Assembly (NCBI GenBank): GCA_038886595.1
Contig: JAWALV010000008.1
Location: forward strand, 1-18,148
Length of the DNA: 18,148 nucleotides
Direction: 5' to 3'
DNA from: CAKZRD01 sp038886595
GTDB taxonomy: Archaea; Nanobdellota; Nanobdellia; Pacearchaeales; GW2011-AR1
Numbering within the stretch: position 1 is the first letter of the stretch; each line of letters begins with the position of its first letter. Made by a program: the position numbers and the translations under genes. Below the pieces are notes generated by a model. It had not been told where the DNA came from and searched no databases. It was given only the letters and a program-made list of their open reading frames with translations. This document shows, piece by piece, positions 5,255 to 14,142 of the stretch.

Positions 5255-6691
5255 ATGAAAAAAGACGAAAAAGGAATTACAGCAGATAAAGATGACTTTT
5301 CAGAATGGTTCTCTGAATTAATGATAAAGGCAGAGCTTGCAGATTATACAGAAGTTTCTGGTTGTATGGTTTATAGACCATATGCCTATGAAATGTGGGA
5401 AAAAATTAAGGAAGAAACAGATAAAAGATTAAAAAAATTCGGAGTAAAAAATTGTTATTTTCCTCTTTTCATACCTGAAAAATTTTTAAACAAAGAAAAA
5501 GAACATGTAGAAGGTTTTTCTCCTGAAGTTGCTTGGGTTACTGAAGCTGGAAGTTCAAAACTAAATGAAAAATTAGCAGTAAGACCAACTTCAGAAACAA
5601 TCATGTATCCTTCTTTTTCTAAATGGATTAGAAGCTGGAGAGATCTTCCTTTAAGACTAAATCAATGGAACAATGTTGTTCGTTGGGAATTTAACCATCC
5701 AGTTCCCTTTTTCAGAGGTAGAGAATTTCTGTGGAATGAACTACATACTGCTTTAGAAAGCGAAGAAGAAGCACTTAAAGAAGGTAAAGAGATTATCGAA
5801 GCTTATAATGATTTATGCGGAAAATTTTTAGCTCTTTATGGTGTTATTGGAAGAAAAACAGAAAAAGAAAAGTTTGCCGGCGGAGTTTCTTCATGGAAAA
5901 TTCATTTTATTTTGCTTAATGGAAAATGTGCTGAAGGACCTTGCTTTCACTATGACGGACAAAATTTTGCAAAAGCCTATGATATAAAATTTTTAGATAG
6001 AAATGGGAAAGAACAATATGTCTATCAAAATACTTATGCTATATCAACAAGAATGTTGGGGGTTATGTTTGCGATTCACTCCGATGATAAAGGTTTAATT
6101 TTGCCTCCTTCAATAGCACCATACAAATTTGTTATTGTTCCCATAATTTTTGAGAACAAAAAAAAAGAAGTTTTAAATTTTTGTAATAAAATAAAAAAAG
6201 AACTAGAAGAATTTAGCCCATATCTAGACGATAGAGAAAATTACTCTTCTGGTTATAAGTTTAATGAATGGGAACTTAAAGGGGCTCCTCTAAGATTAGA
6301 GGTTGGTCCTAAGGAAATAGAAAGTGGTGAGGTTGTTTTATTTAGGCGAGATAACTTAGAAAAGAAAAAAATTAAAACAGAAAAATTAAAATTAGAGATT
6401 ATCAAAAATTTAGAGGATATACAAAAAAAGCTTTATGAGAAATCTAAAAAATTATTTGAGAGTAGAGTCGTTGAATCAAATAATTTAGAACAACTAAAAA
6501 AAGCAATAGTTAATAAAAAAATTTCTATTGTGCCTCTTTGCAAAAACCAAGAATGCGAGGATTGGATAAAAGCAGAAACCAGGGGAGCAAAAACTTTATG
6601 GATTGAAGAAAAAAGAAAAATTAAAGATGAAAAATGCATAATTTGTGGAAAAAAAGCAGATTATTTTGTTTATGTTGGAAAAACTTATTAA
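5255..6691 (+). CDS. proS: Prolyl-tRNA synthetase, archaeal/eukaryotic type
   Basis: Class II synthetase that charges tRNA-Pro in the cytoplasm. Seen in order: FSEWFSELMIKAELADY N-terminus (motif 1 region up to FPLFIPE), RPTSET at ~110-115 (proline-site TxE), motif 2 VVRWEFNHPVPFFRGREFLW at ~141-160, GQNFAKAYDIKFLD at ~235-248, motif 3 with HSDDKGLILPPSIAP at ~275-289, an anticodon-binding domain from ~290, and a C-terminal zinc domain with C429, C434, C461 and C464 that ends in Tyr, as archaeal-type enzymes do. Length 478 aa is normal. Several proline-pocket motifs deviate: WNELHTA for WQEGHTA, GPCFHYDGQ where GTSHxLGQ or similar is usual, and NTYAIS where TSWGxS or TCYGxS is usual. The catalytic Arg, Glu and His positions appear kept, so an active ProRS is likely. 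Confidence 0.95.
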   Translation: MKKDEKGITADKDDFSEWFSELMIKAELADYTEVSGCMVYRPYAYEMWEKIKEETDKRLKKFGVKNCYFPLFIPEKFLNKEKEHVEGFSPEVAWVTEAGSSKLNEKLAVRPTSETIMYPSFSKWIRSWRDLPLRLNQWNNVVRWEFNHPVPFFRGREFLWNELHTALESEEEALKEGKEIIEAYNDLCGKFLALYGVIGRKTEKEKFAGGVSSWKIHFILLNGKCAEGPCFHYDGQNFAKAYDIKFLDRNGKEQYVYQNTYAISTRMLGVMFAIHSDDKGLILPPSIAPYKFVIVPIIFENKKKEVLNFCNKIKKELEEFSPYLDDRENYSSGYKFNEWELKGAPLRLEVGPKEIESGEVVLFRRDNLEKKKIKTEKLKLEIIKNLEDIQKKLYEKSKKLFESRVVESNNLEQLKKAIVNKKISIVPLCKNQECEDWIKAETRGAKTLWIEEKRKIKDEKCIICGKKADYFVYVGKTY

Positions 6692-6751
6692 GATAAAAGA
6701 TGTTAAAGAATTGTTAGATTTTAGAAATCAGAATAATTTTAATATTTATTA

Positions 6752-6770
6752 GATTATTAATTTTTTATTA
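6752..6770. terminator. AT/T-tract between convergent proS and the giant surface gene
   Basis: The 82-base space 6692-6773 between two convergent genes contains no ORF I believe in. It holds a weak 5-bp hairpin (GATTT-TAG-AAATC near 6718-6730) and a T-rich run, TTAATTTTTTATTA. U-runs can end archaeal transcription, so this is a plausible terminator for proS, but the whole region is AT-rich. Confidence 0.25.
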
Positions 6771-6773
6771 AAC

Positions 6774-9700
6774 TTAACTCAAACACTCTTCAACTGTCTG
6801 ATAAGTTAAACACTTCTTAGGAGCTCCTGGAGATAGTTTTCCACCTATAATTTTATGTAGAAAAATTTCACTTCCTATTATGTTTGTTACTTGATAAATA
6901 TCTCCTTTATACTTTATTTCTGCTTTTTTATTAAAAACTTCCAGTTTTTTATTTCTATCGTCAGGAACTTCTTCTCTTTTAGCATCTTCTCTTTTAATCT
7001 CTGTTTGTGTTAGAGCAGGAGCTTCTATCTTTACTGAATTAAAATTAGCAAGTATATCAACAATTCTCAAATAAAGAAGCGTTTTCAAATAATGAGCTTC
7101 TGCTTGTAAGAAATCAAATGCTCCTTCTTTCTCAACTTTTGAAATATTATCTATAATTGGTTTTATCTTATAATCAATATCCTCATTTGTTTTAATAGAT
7201 AAATCACTTATCATTGTTTTAATATATGTTAAAATTGCTCTTGTTTCTTCTTCTGTCATTGCTGTTGAGATTAAGTTTGGATTATTTATAACTTCTTCTG
7301 CCTTTTTCACAGTACCAACCATTCCTAAAAGACTTATTGTATTCTGATTTATACTATCTTTGCTAAGCCAGCATTTGATATTTGTATTTCCACAATAACC
7401 TACAATCTTCCATTTTGTTTCTTCAGAAGTTCCTTTTCCCGGATTTTCACTAGAGCATACCCTTACTATCCCCATTCTATAAAGTTCTGGTTTTACAGAT
7501 GATTGAACACCTTCTTGCACATTAAAAGAAGAAGTTAAACCAGCTATTGATGAACTACCAGAAACACATTGAGATTCTGTTTCTATTCCTGTTTTTTCTG
7601 CTTCCTCTCTTGCCTGCATTTTCGCCAAATAATCTAATCCAACATCAGAAGTTACTTGTTTAAAACCACAATACTCTCTTTCGTTTATTTGAACACAAAG
7701 CTGCTTATATCCAGAAGGTGCTGTAAAATCTTTTGATTCTGAAACATAACCCCCTCTTTGTATTATACCGCTACCTACCAAAACTTGTGGATAGCTTTGA
7801 GAAACAGATGAAGCAGGAGGATCTCTCAAATAAACACTATATCTCCCCGATTGATCATTTCCAGCATAAATATGATAAAGAACTTTGTATTGAGAAGTTG
7901 GCGGAACAGTTGCTTCTGTGAAAGGAATCTCTGAAAACTCTGCGTAAAATTGTGTTGGAGATTCTGGCTTAAATAATTGATCTAAAGCTTTTCCTTTCGT
8001 TGGAAATGAAGTTCCTATAAAAGACCTGCAAAACTCTGAACCAAACTCTCCGATGTCTGAATATGAAAATATTCTAAAAGAAGTTTTTGCATAGTTATTT
8101 TTAAAGTAGTTCATGCTTTCTTCCACGCTTTCCCATGATTTTTGGAACGTTAAATATTCGCCACCTCCTCTTGGTCTTCCCAATGAACTAGGGTCATTCA
8201 TAAACTCAAAAATTCTTGGAACTATATTTTTCATAAAAGGCTGCGCATTTCTCCAGAAAAATTCACAAGTATAAACAGCTGTGAAATAATCACAAACACC
8301 TAAATATTTACCAGTTTTTTTAGCTTGATCTATGCAATTATATTGTGCTCTCAATATTGAAAGATAAGCATCGATACCTGCATGAACTCCAGTTAAACAA
8401 ATTGGAATAACAACACCTCCTTTTGTAGGGTTTCCAAAATTTGGGAGACATAAAATTAAACTTCCAGCAATTCCAGAAGCAATGACATTATCAACGGGCG
8501 CTTTTCCTCCAAAATCGCATCTTGAAGGTGGACAAACAACAGGATCACAAACATTAAATAAAAGGTTACAATCAGTAGGAGACATGAAATCATAACATTC
8601 TTGTCCAGGTCTATCGCTGAAAAATTCTTCTCCGACCTTAGCTTTTACTAAACCCCTTTTTGTCTTTATTAAAATTTCCTTCGCTCCATTTTTCACATCA
8701 TTGTATTGAGAAGCTGCCTGTCTTATTGCTTCTTGCGCATCTTCGGCCAATCTTAAAACTTCCGAAGACAACATTTCGCTACAACCACCAAATCTTCCAA
8801 CCTTGTCGTAATTATTTACATCAAAACTTTGACAAATATCGTCGCCGCCCATGTTCTCTTCTCTTCCATTTGGTCCAACATTACAAATATAGAAAAATCT
8901 TGGAAGACCTGCTTCAGTGTAACCTTTTGCTTCAGAAGAAAACAACTCTCCCTGACTTTGAGAAACTCTCACATACCAACCTTCTTTTTCATCGAAAGGA
9001 ACAATTGCAGGCATGCCTTTAGCATAAGAACTTGTAAAATATCTAACTCTTGGTCCTTTGTATTGGTTTTTGCAATTCCCTCCGTCAATAAATCTTAAGG
9101 AAGAAAGTTCTGCTTTTAGATCTCCGTCATTATCAATATTTATTTTCTCCCATCCTCCGCCAGATTTTTCCTTATAAATATCATCTAATTCAACTTTAAA
9201 CTCTGATTTTTCATTTTCAAAAGCATGAGTCAAAACGACTAACAGAGTTCCGTTCTTTCTTGTATTTATAAGCTCAATTTTCTTCCCCCTTCCTACTACA
9301 TCACTTTCTCTAAGATAATCGCTCTTTAAGCCTGTTGAGGAAAACCTTTGAACTTCTTGAGTTGAATGAACTCTAAAATTAGATAAATTTTCAGCTCTAA
9401 CAATTATATATTTTTGTAATTGATTATTTAACTCTCTCTGTCTGTCTTCTTCTATCTTTAATTTCGCAATACCAATAATTGAATCATTTAATTTTCTGTC
9501 AATTCCTTCTGTCAAATAAGAAGAACCAACTGAAGAAGGAATATTTTTCTTTATTAAATAATTTCTAATTTGGGCCCAAGTTGTTAAATCCTCTCCTTTT
9601 ATATCTTTTCCATTAATACTTCCCACAAGAACATTTTTATTTGTATTTCTCCACTCGTCTATTGTTTTGTATTTCTTTAACTCTTCATTTGATTTTTTTA

Positions 9701-12230
9701 TTGCTTCTGTATATGCATTAACATCTTGTTCTATTAATGGAGCCATTTCGGAATAACATCTCGCTCTTGCAACCTCTTTATTTCCACTTTTGTATCTATC
9801 ATCATTAATGCACATTTCCCTATAAATCTGCATAACTTCTTTTCTTGCAATCGCTTTTCCACTAAATCCTTCGATAAGATTTTTTATTTGTAAACCAACA
9901 CCAGCAAAAAAACAAGATTTTTTCAAACCTTCAACTACTTTCCCTAAATTATCTCTTTTTTCTTCCCATTTTTTTATTGTTTCATTGAGTCTTTTTAGTT
10001 TTTCTTCCGATTTATCTGGATTTAGTTGAAATAATCTTTTTTCTACACCTACTCTAAAACTAAAGTTTGCTTCGCTTCTTATATTCCGTTCTTCAGGAAT
10101 CAAAGTTATATGTACACTTCTTTTTATTTCAATATTGTCAACCAAGACATTATATCTTCCTTCATCTATATTAATTGAATCTTCTTTTTCTAAAGAAAAT
10201 CTTCTATCGATTATCTTGTAATCTTTACCATCCCTTTTATTTTCTTCTATAAAAAACTTAATTTGTACATAATCTTTCGTTATTTTTTCTATAACAAAAT
10301 AATCTTCCTTATTTATGCGTCCTCTTAAAGTTAAATTAGCCTGTAAGTTTTCTGTTACGTAATATTTTATATTATCAATATAAATTTCTGCTTTTTTATC
10401 TTCAGGGTTTTTCTTTGAAAAGCTTAATAAAGTTATAGGTATTAATTTTCCATTAACTTCTACTAAAGAAGCCGAATTTTTTCTGTCATAAACTCCAGAA
10501 TTCTCTAAATCTCCTCTTATTTTTGTTACACTTTTAGAATCTGGAAATCTCTGCAAAAAATCTTCTCTTAGAGAATTTAGTTCTGGCAAATTTTTAACAT
10601 CTAAATTAACCAATTTTTCCATAATCGCTAATCTTTCTAGATAAGCTCTTTCAGAATATCTTGTTCCAGTTTCATCTTTTACTCCCTTGTATAATTGATA
10701 AAGCTCCTTCAATGCCTTCTCGTTTTTTTCAAAATAATTGTCTATATCCTTTTTCAATTCATTATTCAAACTTTTTTTTAAATCTGAAGAGGATAAAATC
10801 TCATCTGATAAAACAATATTATTAAATTTTATGTTTTTTCCATTAAGATTTATTGAATCTTCTATGAACAACAGAGCAAATCCTTTTTCGTTTCTTAAAC
10901 CAGTGTATCTCTCAACACTTTTAATAAATTCTTCTTTATTAGAATATTCTATTTCTTTAACATCTACCTGTCTTAAAGCATCTCTTATTCTCTTTATTTT
11001 TCCTATATCAAGTTCTCTATTACTTTCCTCAGAAACTAAAACAACAAAAGCTCTTTCTTCACCATTTATTTTTGAATTAGACTTCTCTACTGAATAAGAT
11101 ATATACCATGAGTTATATCTTCTATCACCTTCCAAAAATTTTTCTCCAACTTCAAAAATTTTCCAAGAGTTTTCTATAGTAATGTTTGGCTTATAAGCAC
11201 TAGAAAGAATTAAATAAAAATCTTTTCCGCCACAATTTATTCTGACATAACCAACTTCGTTAGAATTTATTGAAATATCTCTTACAGAACATCTTCCATT
11301 TAAAATTCTTGAATTCTTTCTTACAGAAATTATTTCATCTCCAACTTGCAAAATAGCACTGTCTTCTACTCCATCAACTGAATTTAGTCTTGCTCTTACT
11401 CCCGCCATACAATAAAATCCTGGCAAATATATTAAATCGCTGATTTCTCCCTCTTTTAATGTTAAGACTCTGTAGGGTCTCTCTTTATTATCAACATAAA
11501 GAGCTATTCTTGCCTTATCTTTTTCAATATCTAATAATCTTAAAGACATTCGTCCATTCCAAAAACTAGAAAATCTAGATTCTGATCCCCAATCTTCATC
11601 ACTAACAACCTCTAAAAAAAACTCTGATTTTCCTAAACCAAAAGTTTGTTCTGCATCATAAACTAAGTTTACAGTTGCATTTCCACTAATCCATTTTGTT
11701 ATTGCGCTCTCGTTTGGTGTTTTCTTAAGGATTATAACTGCATAACCTATTTCACTTGCTAAGGGTCCTTCTAAAGGATTGTTATTTAAACTCCTATAAA
11801 AAGTGCTAGCTCCAGCTCTTGCTGGATAAAATCTTATACCAGCAATTTCTCTAGGGTAATTTCCTTTAAAACTTATTGACCTTATAGATGAAACTTTAAT
11901 TAAAGGATTTAATTGAATTGCTACCAACTTACAAAAAACAGGTACATTTTGTTCTGCAAGTAAATCGCTTCTAACAACAGGAGGAGTGCAACCACCGGGA
12001 GGAATTAAAACAACAAAATCTGTTGCTGCCTCGCATTTTCCTTCTTGCATATCTTTTAAAATAGGCCAAAAATCCCCGATATCTGTTGGATCGGTAAAGG
12101 CAGAAAATGAAGGATATTCTTGTACGTTATTGAAGTTTCCGTATAAATTAACAGGATTTGAAAAAGATTGTGCATTAGCAAAAAAAATAAATAAATTAAA
12201 GAACAAAATAAAAAATATTGTGTTCTTCAT
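6774..12230 (-). CDS. Giant secreted cysteine-rich surface protein (1818 aa), function unknown
   Basis: Residues 1-20 are a Sec signal peptide with a Phe/Ile-rich core ending FFANA before Q21. The mature chain has, by my count, 32 cysteines (none in the signal peptide), 13 of them between 1116 and 1322, which suggests disulfides outside the cell. An N-terminal block (~54-145) contains DFVVLIPPGGCTPPVVRSDL and QNVPVFCKL. A charged helical/coiled-coil region spans ~480-560 and ~738-860. A conserved-looking block at ~1065-1150 contains KGMPAIVPFDEKEGWYV and FFYICNVGPNGREEN. A Cys-rich segment at ~1212-1322 contains CDPVVCPPSRCDFGG and two fairly hydrophobic stretches (~1249-1263, 1272-1293). There is no clear C-terminal membrane anchor. 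I recall similar proteins in Woesearchaeota-like genomes but know no function. Its ATG overlaps the stop of the 610-aa gene (ATGA), so the two are coupled and probably act together at the cell surface. Confidence 0.85.
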   Translation of the reverse strand: MKNTIFFILFFNLFIFFANAQSFSNPVNLYGNFNNVQEYPSFSAFTDPTDIGDFWPILKDMQEGKCEAATDFVVLIPPGGCTPPVVRSDLLAEQNVPVFCKLVAIQLNPLIKVSSIRSISFKGNYPREIAGIRFYPARAGASTFYRSLNNNPLEGPLASEIGYAVIILKKTPNESAITKWISGNATVNLVYDAEQTFGLGKSEFFLEVVSDEDWGSESRFSSFWNGRMSLRLLDIEKDKARIALYVDNKERPYRVLTLKEGEISDLIYLPGFYCMAGVRARLNSVDGVEDSAILQVGDEIISVRKNSRILNGRCSVRDISINSNEVGYVRINCGGKDFYLILSSAYKPNITIENSWKIFEVGEKFLEGDRRYNSWYISYSVEKSNSKINGEERAFVVLVSEESNRELDIGKIKRIRDALRQVDVKEIEYSNKEEFIKSVERYTGLRNEKGFALLFIEDSINLNGKNIKFNNIVLSDEILSSSDLKKSLNNELKKDIDNYFEKNEKALKELYQLYKGVKDETGTRYSERAYLERLAIMEKLVNLDVKNLPELNSLREDFLQRFPDSKSVTKIRGDLENSGVYDRKNSASLVEVNGKLIPITLLSFSKKNPEDKKAEIYIDNIKYYVTENLQANLTLRGRINKEDYFVIEKITKDYVQIKFFIEENKRDGKDYKIIDRRFSLEKEDSINIDEGRYNVLVDNIEIKRSVHITLIPEERNIRSEANFSFRVGVEKRLFQLNPDKSEEKLKRLNETIKKWEEKRDNLGKVVEGLKKSCFFAGVGLQIKNLIEGFSGKAIARKEVMQIYREMCINDDRYKSGNKEVARARCYSEMAPLIEQDVNAYTEAIKKSNEELKKYKTIDEWRNTNKNVLVGSINGKDIKGEDLTTWAQIRNYLIKKNIPSSVGSSYLTEGIDRKLNDSIIGIAKLKIEEDRQRELNNQLQKYIIVRAENLSNFRVHSTQEVQRFSSTGLKSDYLRESDVVGRGKKIELINTRKNGTLLVVLTHAFENEKSEFKVELDDIYKEKSGGGWEKINIDNDGDLKAELSSLRFIDGGNCKNQYKGPRVRYFTSSYAKGMPAIVPFDEKEGWYVRVSQSQGELFSSEAKGYTEAGLPRFFYICNVGPNGREENMGGDDICQSFDVNNYDKVGRFGGCSEMLSSEVLRLAEDAQEAIRQAASQYNDVKNGAKEILIKTKRGLVKAKVGEEFFSDRPGQECYDFMSPTDCNLLFNVCDPVVCPPSRCDFGGKAPVDNVIASGIAGSLILCLPNFGNPTKGGVVIPICLTGVHAGIDAYLSILRAQYNCIDQAKKTGKYLGVCDYFTAVYTCEFFWRNAQPFMKNIVPRIFEFMNDPSSLGRPRGGGEYLTFQKSWESVEESMNYFKNNYAKTSFRIFSYSDIGEFGSEFCRSFIGTSFPTKGKALDQLFKPESPTQFYAEFSEIPFTEATVPPTSQYKVLYHIYAGNDQSGRYSVYLRDPPASSVSQSYPQVLVGSGIIQRGGYVSESKDFTAPSGYKQLCVQINEREYCGFKQVTSDVGLDYLAKMQAREEAEKTGIETESQCVSGSSSIAGLTSSFNVQEGVQSSVKPELYRMGIVRVCSSENPGKGTSEETKWKIVGYCGNTNIKCWLSKDSINQNTISLLGMVGTVKKAEEVINNPNLISTAMTEEETRAILTYIKTMISDLSIKTNEDIDYKIKPIIDNISKVEKEGAFDFLQAEAHYLKTLLYLRIVDILANFNSVKIEAPALTQTEIKREDAKREEVPDDRNKKLEVFNKKAEIKYKGDIYQVTNIIGSEIFLHKIIGGKLSPGAPKKCLTYQTVEECLS

Positions 12231-14059
12231 CTCACAAACTCTAATAAAATAGCAGAGTCCTCCAATTTAATATAATTTTCACTTACATCATCTAAACTTC
12301 TAGGCTCTTGGAATAAAGGAACTACTATATTTAATTTTTTTGAATTTTTTAAATTAGATTCTGTTAAATATTCAACACTAGAACCGCCTCCGATTAAAAC
12401 ATTACTTACTTTTTGCTCTGGAAATACTACTTCGACACAGTTTTTCTTTGTTGAGTCAAATAAAAGACCTCCTAATCCAGAAGAAGGTATTTCAAAACAT
12501 CTTTTGTCTGTGTAAGAGGGTATTATTAAAGAAGAATTTGAAAAAACCATAACTTTAACATCGTAAAAACCTTCTACTAAATCAACATCTGTCTTTTCTG
12601 GATAACTCAAAGAAATAGAATAATCTTCCCCTTGAAAAATTATAATAGCATTGCCTCTTATATTTCCTAAATCCAAATTAATTCTGTGTTTCTTCTTTAA
12701 AATAATTTCTAATGAATTTTGCTCATTAGTAGAAACAATTGAAGATGAGGGAGAATAACCTTCTGCGCTCGCTTCTATGATTGCATTCACACATTGAGGA
12801 ACTTTTTTATTTAAAATAGATGCTCCTGAATAAATCTTAGTTCTTCCTAAATAACAAGTGTTGTCTAAACAAGATATTCTTACATCCGCTTCAATAGGTT
12901 TGCCTTCTAAATCCGAAACCTTTATTGAAAAGTCTTGAATAGAGTTTTTGCATATGTCAATATCGCTTCCTTCGTAGTTATCAGTATAATTTCTTTCTTT
13001 TATTTGATTTTTTTCTATAATTGCTATAATGGGAAATTGGAAGAGTTCTTTTTCATCATAAATTTGAATTAATACAGGTACTGCTACATCATAGACTAAA
13101 TGATAAGGAACATAACAAAAACCAAGAATACCCATACCTGCATTTAGCCCAACTGGTTGAGCAACATTATCTCCATAAATTTTTATTTTTGTTGGCCAAT
13201 TAGGAGAGTACATAAATTGAACATTGAAAGGGATATTCTCATTAATAACAACATCGAAATAGTTTTGTTTTTTATCTTTAATTTTTAAATAAGCTAAGTT
13301 ATTGGAAAAATAAATAGAAAGGTTTTTTCTTATTTCATCGAAATTAAAAAACAAAGGAGAACATGTCAACTCTACACCTGTAGTCGGTGCATACAATTGT
13401 AAACTATCCATTAAATAACTTTCTAAAAAGTTTTCATTTTTTTGTTTTTCATAAATTTTCTTGGCTAATTCATACATTCTTCCCATATTTGTTTTAATAG
13501 AAAAATCTTTTTTTGAGATAGAAAAAGACTTATCCTCTTTAACAATCCTTATGTTTTGAGTTAAAGAAACATCTAATCTATCGTTTTTTAACCTAACTTT
13601 TATAGATGATGGTCTCTCATAATCGGCTAAAATTCCTCTTTCTTCAATATCTTTAAAATCACATCTTTCTATATTTTTTAAAATATAATTTTCTATTTCG
13701 CTTTCTATTTGAGATTTGGTAGGAACATTTTCTCTAAATAAATTATTTCCACTAACATAAAACCAATAAGGGATGGGAGAACTAAAAAAATTCAGTTCTG
13801 ATGAAAAGGGCATGTAAGGGGAACCTTTATAAAAATCATATTTTTCTATAAAACCGCCTCTTGAAGAAGAAACAGAAACTGCCTCATAAGCTAAGTTAAT
13901 TAAACATTTTTCATAATAATCATTTACTATTAAAAAATCTGAGTCTTTATTACTCTCCACATTTATAAAATTTTTATATAAAAAAAAAACAAGAACTCCT
14001 AAAACTATAATAACACCTAAAATTATAAACAAAGTCAACTGCCCTCTCTTAGATCTCAT
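12227..14059 (-). CDS. Membrane-anchored surface protein with pilin-like N-terminus (610 aa)
   Basis: It begins MRSKRGQLTLFIILGVIIVL: a short basic leader, RGQ, then one hydrophobic helix (~8-28). This resembles archaeal class III (type IV pilin-like) signal sequences, where cleavage would fall before Gln, though the acidic residue usual at +5 is Phe here. The rest (29-610) is predicted outside the membrane. Residues 48-135 carry a YYEKCLINLAYEAV...SRGGFIEKY...PIPYWFYV pattern that I associate with a recurrent but uncharacterised DPANN surface family. Residues ~376-455 look like a carboxypeptidase-regulatory/Ig-like beta domain (SIKVSDLEGKPIEADVRISC, then IIEASAEGYSPSS). The stop overlaps the start of the 1818-aa gene by four bases. 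Function is not known; an anchor or assembly partner for the giant protein is inference. Confidence 0.8.
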   Translation of the reverse strand: MRSKRGQLTLFIILGVIIVLGVLVFFLYKNFINVESNKDSDFLIVNDYYEKCLINLAYEAVSVSSSRGGFIEKYDFYKGSPYMPFSSELNFFSSPIPYWFYVSGNNLFRENVPTKSQIESEIENYILKNIERCDFKDIEERGILADYERPSSIKVRLKNDRLDVSLTQNIRIVKEDKSFSISKKDFSIKTNMGRMYELAKKIYEKQKNENFLESYLMDSLQLYAPTTGVELTCSPLFFNFDEIRKNLSIYFSNNLAYLKIKDKKQNYFDVVINENIPFNVQFMYSPNWPTKIKIYGDNVAQPVGLNAGMGILGFCYVPYHLVYDVAVPVLIQIYDEKELFQFPIIAIIEKNQIKERNYTDNYEGSDIDICKNSIQDFSIKVSDLEGKPIEADVRISCLDNTCYLGRTKIYSGASILNKKVPQCVNAIIEASAEGYSPSSSIVSTNEQNSLEIILKKKHRINLDLGNIRGNAIIIFQGEDYSISLSYPEKTDVDLVEGFYDVKVMVFSNSSLIIPSYTDKRCFEIPSSGLGGLLFDSTKKNCVEVVFPEQKVSNVLIGGGSSVEYLTESNLKNSKKLNIVVPLFQEPRSLDDVSENYIKLEDSAILLEFVR

Positions 14060-14080
14060 AAAAAATGAAAGAAAAAAAGG

Positions 14081-14088
14081 TTTAAAAA
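14081..14088 (-). promoter_or_regulatory. TATA box for the 610-aa/1818-aa gene pair
   Basis: On the minus strand this reads TTTTTAAA within CTTTTTTAAACC, centred about 26 bases before the ATG of the 610-aa gene. It predicts a leaderless transcript and, with the upstream terminator, separate transcription from the 398-aa gene. Confidence 0.5.
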
Positions 14089-14122
14089 AGTATCTATAAA
14101 AAGAATAAAAATAAAAAAAATA

Positions 14123-14139
14123 AAGGGGAAAAACCCCTT
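14123..14139 (-). terminator. Hairpin plus T-run terminator after the 398-aa surface gene
   Basis: AAGGGG-AAAAA-CCCCTT forms a perfect 6-bp inverted repeat, with four G-C pairs in an otherwise very AT-rich region, starting four bases past the TAA stop of the 398-aa gene. On the minus strand it is followed by TTATTTTTTTTATTTTTATT. This is the form of a bacterial intrinsic terminator. Archaea usually need only a U-run, so the hairpin may also stabilise the 3' end. Confidence 0.7.
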
Positions 14140-14142
14140 CAT

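Noticed and set aside
6673..6753. 26-codon ORF starting within the end of proS (MLEKLIKIKDVKELLDF...)
   Set aside because: Too short to support, and no promoter or ribosome-binding site; it most likely arises by chance in AT-rich sequence.
7733..9098. Plus-strand ORFs within the giant surface gene (7733-7921, 8660-9022, 8829-9098; also 10738-11097 and 11986-12252)
   Set aside because: They are antisense to one continuous 5.4-kb coding frame with a signal peptide, have no promoter or Shine-Dalgarno, and show no family motifs.
11318..11361. PDZ-like look of residues ~284-315 of the giant protein (SVDGVEDSAILQVGDEIISV)
   Set aside because: Only a short stretch resembles the PDZ G(D/E)-I element; no carboxylate-binding loop or full domain could be traced.
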